The notes under the pieces are model-generated. The model was not told the DNA's origin, ran no database searches, and was given only the letters and a program-made list of their open reading frames with translations. From NCBI RefSeq assembly GCF_042651065.1, contig NZ_JBHSCH010000006.1:76348-140347 (forward strand): 64,000 bases of DNA, given 5' to 3'. The DNA comes from Pseudoroseomonas aestuarii (GTDB lineage Bacteria > Pseudomonadota > Alphaproteobacteria > Acetobacterales > Acetobacteraceae). Below are positions 61,767 through 64,000 of the stretch, one piece after another. The stretch's first letter is position 1. Each line of letters starts with the position of its first letter. Position numbers and translations under genes: made by a program.

Positions 61767-63484
61767 CAGCCCTGCCCCCCGCTGCGCAGCTCGCCGAGCG
61801 CGCCGCGCGCGGCGACGAGGCCGCGCGCCTGCTCCAGCCAGCCGTTCATCGGCGCGCGCACCGGCTCGGGCAGGCCCTCGATGCGGCGGATGGCGGCGGG
61901 CAGGTCGCCGGCTTCCAGGGCGCGGCGGGCCGCCTCCAGCTCGCCGCTTACCGAATCGCCCCACACCACGTTCTCGCCACGGCGGACGGTGACGAGGTTG
62001 CCAAGGCGGCTGGCGGCGGATTCCCACACGCTCTGGCCCTCATTGGCGGGCTCGGCCTTGGCGCGGGCGGCGCGGGCGGCATCCTCGAAGGAGAGGCGCA
62101 GCGCGGCCTCGGTGGGCGGCGCGTTCTCGGCGTAGCGCCGCAGCGCGGCGGGCGCCTCGCCGCCCAGGCCGGACAGGGCCTGGCCGAGCGGGCGGCCCGC
62201 CTCAAGGGCGGTCTCCACCCCGGCGCTGGCGATCAGCCGCGACAGGCGCTGCTCGGCATTGGCCAGGCGGCTCTCGCGCGCCTCGAGGGCGGAGAAGCGC
62301 TCATCCAGCGCCTTCTCGCGCGCTGCGGCCCGCTCCTGCGCCGCCGCCTCGGAGGCGGCGATGCGCTGGCGCATGGTCTCCTCCACCGCCGCGAAGCGCG
62401 GGCCGAGCGCCGCCTCGGCGGCGGCCACGCGCTGGGCGATCTGCGCCTCGGCGCCGCTGATGCGCTGGGAGAAGGCGCGCTCGGCCTCCTCAATGCGGGC
62501 ATTGGCGGCGCGCTCCACCGCCTCGCGGTCGCTGCGCTGGCTCTGCACCTGCTCGCGCAGCGCGCCCACGGTCTGCCGGGTCTCGCTGAGGCCGGATTCC
62601 ACGGCGCCGAGGCGCTGCCCGGCCTGGGCCAGCGGCCCGCTCTCCAGCGCCTGCAGGCGCTGCGGCAGCGGCTGCAGGGCGCGCAGCTGCTCCTGCACCG
62701 GCTGCAGCGCGGAGAGGCGCTGCTCCAGCGCCTCCACGCGGGCGGGCTCCACCGAGGGCCCCGGCCGGTTGGCCAGGCTGATGCCGATGGCCAGCAGGGC
62801 GGCCACGCCGCTCACCGCGGCGATGGGCAGGGCCAGATGCTCCAGGCGGCCACGCGCCGGAGCGGTGGGCGCGGGCGGGGCGGAAGGATTGGTCATGCGT
62901 GGGGGGGAGCTGTCCTGCGGGGTGGCGGGGCGGGGCGGCGTGGGCACAGGCGGAATCACCGTCTCCTGGGTGGTGGCCTCGGCCCGGGGCGCGGGCTTCT
63001 GCGGCGGCGTGGCCGGCGGGGCGGAGGGCGCGGGTGCGATGGGCGTGCTGCCGCCCGGGGCGGCGGATGGGCTGGCGCCGGCCCTGCCGGCAGATAGGCT
63101 GGAGCCGGCGCCGCCGGCGGATGGGCTGGAGCCGGCCCCGCCGGCGGGGGCGGCGGCCGGGGAAGCGGCTGATGGAGCAGGCGGGGCCGGGGGCGCGTCG
63201 GCCGCAGGCGGCGGGACGTGCGGCGCGGCGGCGGAAGGAGCGCCCGGCGCAGCGGCGGCGGGCGTGGACGAAGCCGGAGTAGATGAAGCCGGGGAGGCAG
63301 GGGGCGGGACAGGGGCGGCCTGGGGGGCCGCATCCGGCGCGGGCTTCGCGGCCGGGTTGATGCCGCTGAAGGCACGCGGCGTCACGGTCGGGTTCTCGCG
63401 GCCGGGCTTTCCCTTGGCGGGCGGGGTGTTGCGGCTGCCCGTCACCGGCTCACCCTTGGGGCTGTCTTTCGGCGTGTCGGTCAT
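61766..63484 (-). CDS. Mitofilin-like coiled-coil membrane protein (COG4223)
   Basis: 572 residues. A Pro/Ala/Ser-rich cytosolic part (1-205) precedes one helix (LALPIAAVSGVAALLAIGIS), then a long coiled coil about 250-420 (ARIEEAERAFSQRISGAEAQ in part), and a mitofilin-type end (SVWESAASRLGNLVTVRRGE). Alphaproteobacterial Mic60 homologues sit next to hemD and shape inner-membrane folds. The ATG overlaps the hemD stop. Confidence 0.87.
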   Translation of the reverse strand: MTDTPKDSPKGEPVTGSRNTPPAKGKPGRENPTVTPRAFSGINPAAKPAPDAAPQAAPVPPPASPASSTPASSTPAAAAPGAPSAAAPHVPPPAADAPPAPPAPSAASPAAAPAGGAGSSPSAGGAGSSLSAGRAGASPSAAPGGSTPIAPAPSAPPATPPQKPAPRAEATTQETVIPPVPTPPRPATPQDSSPPRMTNPSAPPAPTAPARGRLEHLALPIAAVSGVAALLAIGISLANRPGPSVEPARVEALEQRLSALQPVQEQLRALQPLPQRLQALESGPLAQAGQRLGAVESGLSETRQTVGALREQVQSQRSDREAVERAANARIEEAERAFSQRISGAEAQIAQRVAAAEAALGPRFAAVEETMRQRIAASEAAAQERAAAREKALDERFSALEARESRLANAEQRLSRLIASAGVETALEAGRPLGQALSGLGGEAPAALRRYAENAPPTEAALRLSFEDAARAARAKAEPANEGQSVWESAASRLGNLVTVRRGENVVWGDSVSGELEAARRALEAGDLPAAIRRIEGLPEPVRAPMNGWLEQARGLVAARGALGELRSGGQG

Positions 63485-63838
63485 TCTCTCTCCTGCCCCT
63501 CGCTCTCCGGTTCTGGCAATCCGCCCGGCGAGGCGCCGGGGGGCGCCGCGTCCGGCCACGCCCCGGGCGGCCGGCCCAGCAGGGCCAGCAGCGCCGGAAG
63601 CTCCGGCACCGGGGTAGCATGGATCGCTCGCCATGGCATTCCCGCGAGCGCCGCCGCAATACGTGGTGAAAGCGCGAACGCCACGCTCTCCCGCACGGTT
63701 TCCACAAGGCCCGCGCGGCGCAGCAGGAAGTGGGTGTGGCGGGCCGAGCGCGGCGAGAGGAACAGCGCCCCGCGCACCGCCCCGGCGCGCAGCGCGGCCA
63801 GCATCTCCTCCGGCAGGGCGGCGGCCGGGCGCGCCGCG
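63481..63838 (-). CDS. hemD: Uroporphyrinogen-III synthase, C-terminal part (partial)
   Basis: The frame includes LPEEMLAALRAGAVRGALFLSPRSARHTHFLLRRAGL in pieces, typical of HemD, and ends EPESEGQERE. The heme pathway step is cyclisation of hydroxymethylbilane. Upstream of 63838 the sequence reverses into an inverted copy, so the N-terminal part is not contiguous here. Confidence 0.78.
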
Positions 63839-64000
63839 GGCTTCGCCGTGCGGCGGCGCGTCGTCTACGCGGCGCGCCCGGCCGCCGCCCTGCCGGAGGA
63901 GACGGTGGGGGGGCTGCGCGCCGGGGCGGTGCGCGGGGCGCTGTTCCTCTCGCCGCGCTCGGCCCGCCACACCCACTTCCTGCTGCGCCGCGCGGGCCTT
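63706..64000. repeat. 133-bp inverted repeat (fold-back) at the window end
   Basis: Arms 63706-63838 and 63868-64000 are inverse copies around a 29-base spacer, with five mismatches clustered at 63903-63912, mainly G in the right arm. Spacer plus right arm reads as hemD on the plus strand (GFAVRRRVVYAARPAAALPEE in part). Confidence 0.88.

Overview
The window is very GC-rich, codes densely on both strands, and looks like a chromosomal segment of an alphaproteobacterium, most likely Acetobacteraceae of the Roseomonas type. The support is gene order and sequence style. A ribonuclease E/G tail runs into yacG and tRNA-Phe at the left end, and hemD, a mitofilin-like gene and a HemY-like gene sit at the right end. 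There are also many stand-alone solute-binding proteins, a TRAP transporter and a PHA depolymerase. The genus is inference. No stretch over 300 bases lacks a gene; the longest gaps are about 200-230 bases and are described as sites where something is visible.

1-20.6 kb: a large catabolic island. A minus-strand operon (penicillin-acylase-type Ntn hydrolase, amidase-signature hydrolase, peptide-binding protein) diverges from a plus-strand operon. The plus operon holds a Pot-like ABC ATPase, two permeases, a GntR/FCD regulator, a substrate-binding protein, a DMFase-like small and large subunit, and a fused E1 dehydrogenase. An aminotransferase follows. A minus-strand unit (peptide-binding protein, four-carbon sugar acid kinase, class II aldolase) faces it. 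The palindrome GATATATC, in the context CGATATATCA, stands at the heads of all these units: 6109-6118, 15730-15739 and 20585-20594. I infer a single regulon controlled by the GntR protein at 8948-9670, for uptake and stepwise hydrolysis of an amide-containing substrate. This is the best candidate for an undescribed system here.

20.7-34.4 kb: branched-chain-type binding protein, DMT and MFS transporters, a D-lactate-dehydrogenase-like enzyme, a diguanylate cyclase, a full TRAP operon whose divergent promoter region carries a perfect 15-bp inverted repeat, small membrane proteins, a YjbQ protein, and an RTX protein with six internal repeats.

34.4-43.1 kb: FkbM-type methyltransferase, an iron/polyamine-type ABC transporter (ATPase, fused permease, two tandem paralogous binding proteins), five palindromic 29-30 bp tandem repeats, a crotonase lacking both usual glutamates, and a divergent GntR regulator with a TIM-barrel isomerase.

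43.2-58.1 kb: mixed housekeeping and metabolism: DUF3297, M48 lipoprotein protease, Nudix, DUF882, peptide-binding protein, oxaloacetate decarboxylase-like enzyme, HI0933 flavoprotein, frameshifted GST, PHA depolymerase, flavin reductase, dienelactone hydrolase, a two-subunit CoA-transferase-like pair with a CaiB/BaiF transferase, a DMT transporter and a TauE/SafE-like membrane protein.

58.1-64 kb: a protein with 83 consecutive prolines and a DUF4214 domain, a small unknown, then the HemY-like, mitofilin-like and hemD genes. The last 295 bases form a nearly perfect inverted repeat that folds hemD back on itself, which looks like an assembly artefact.
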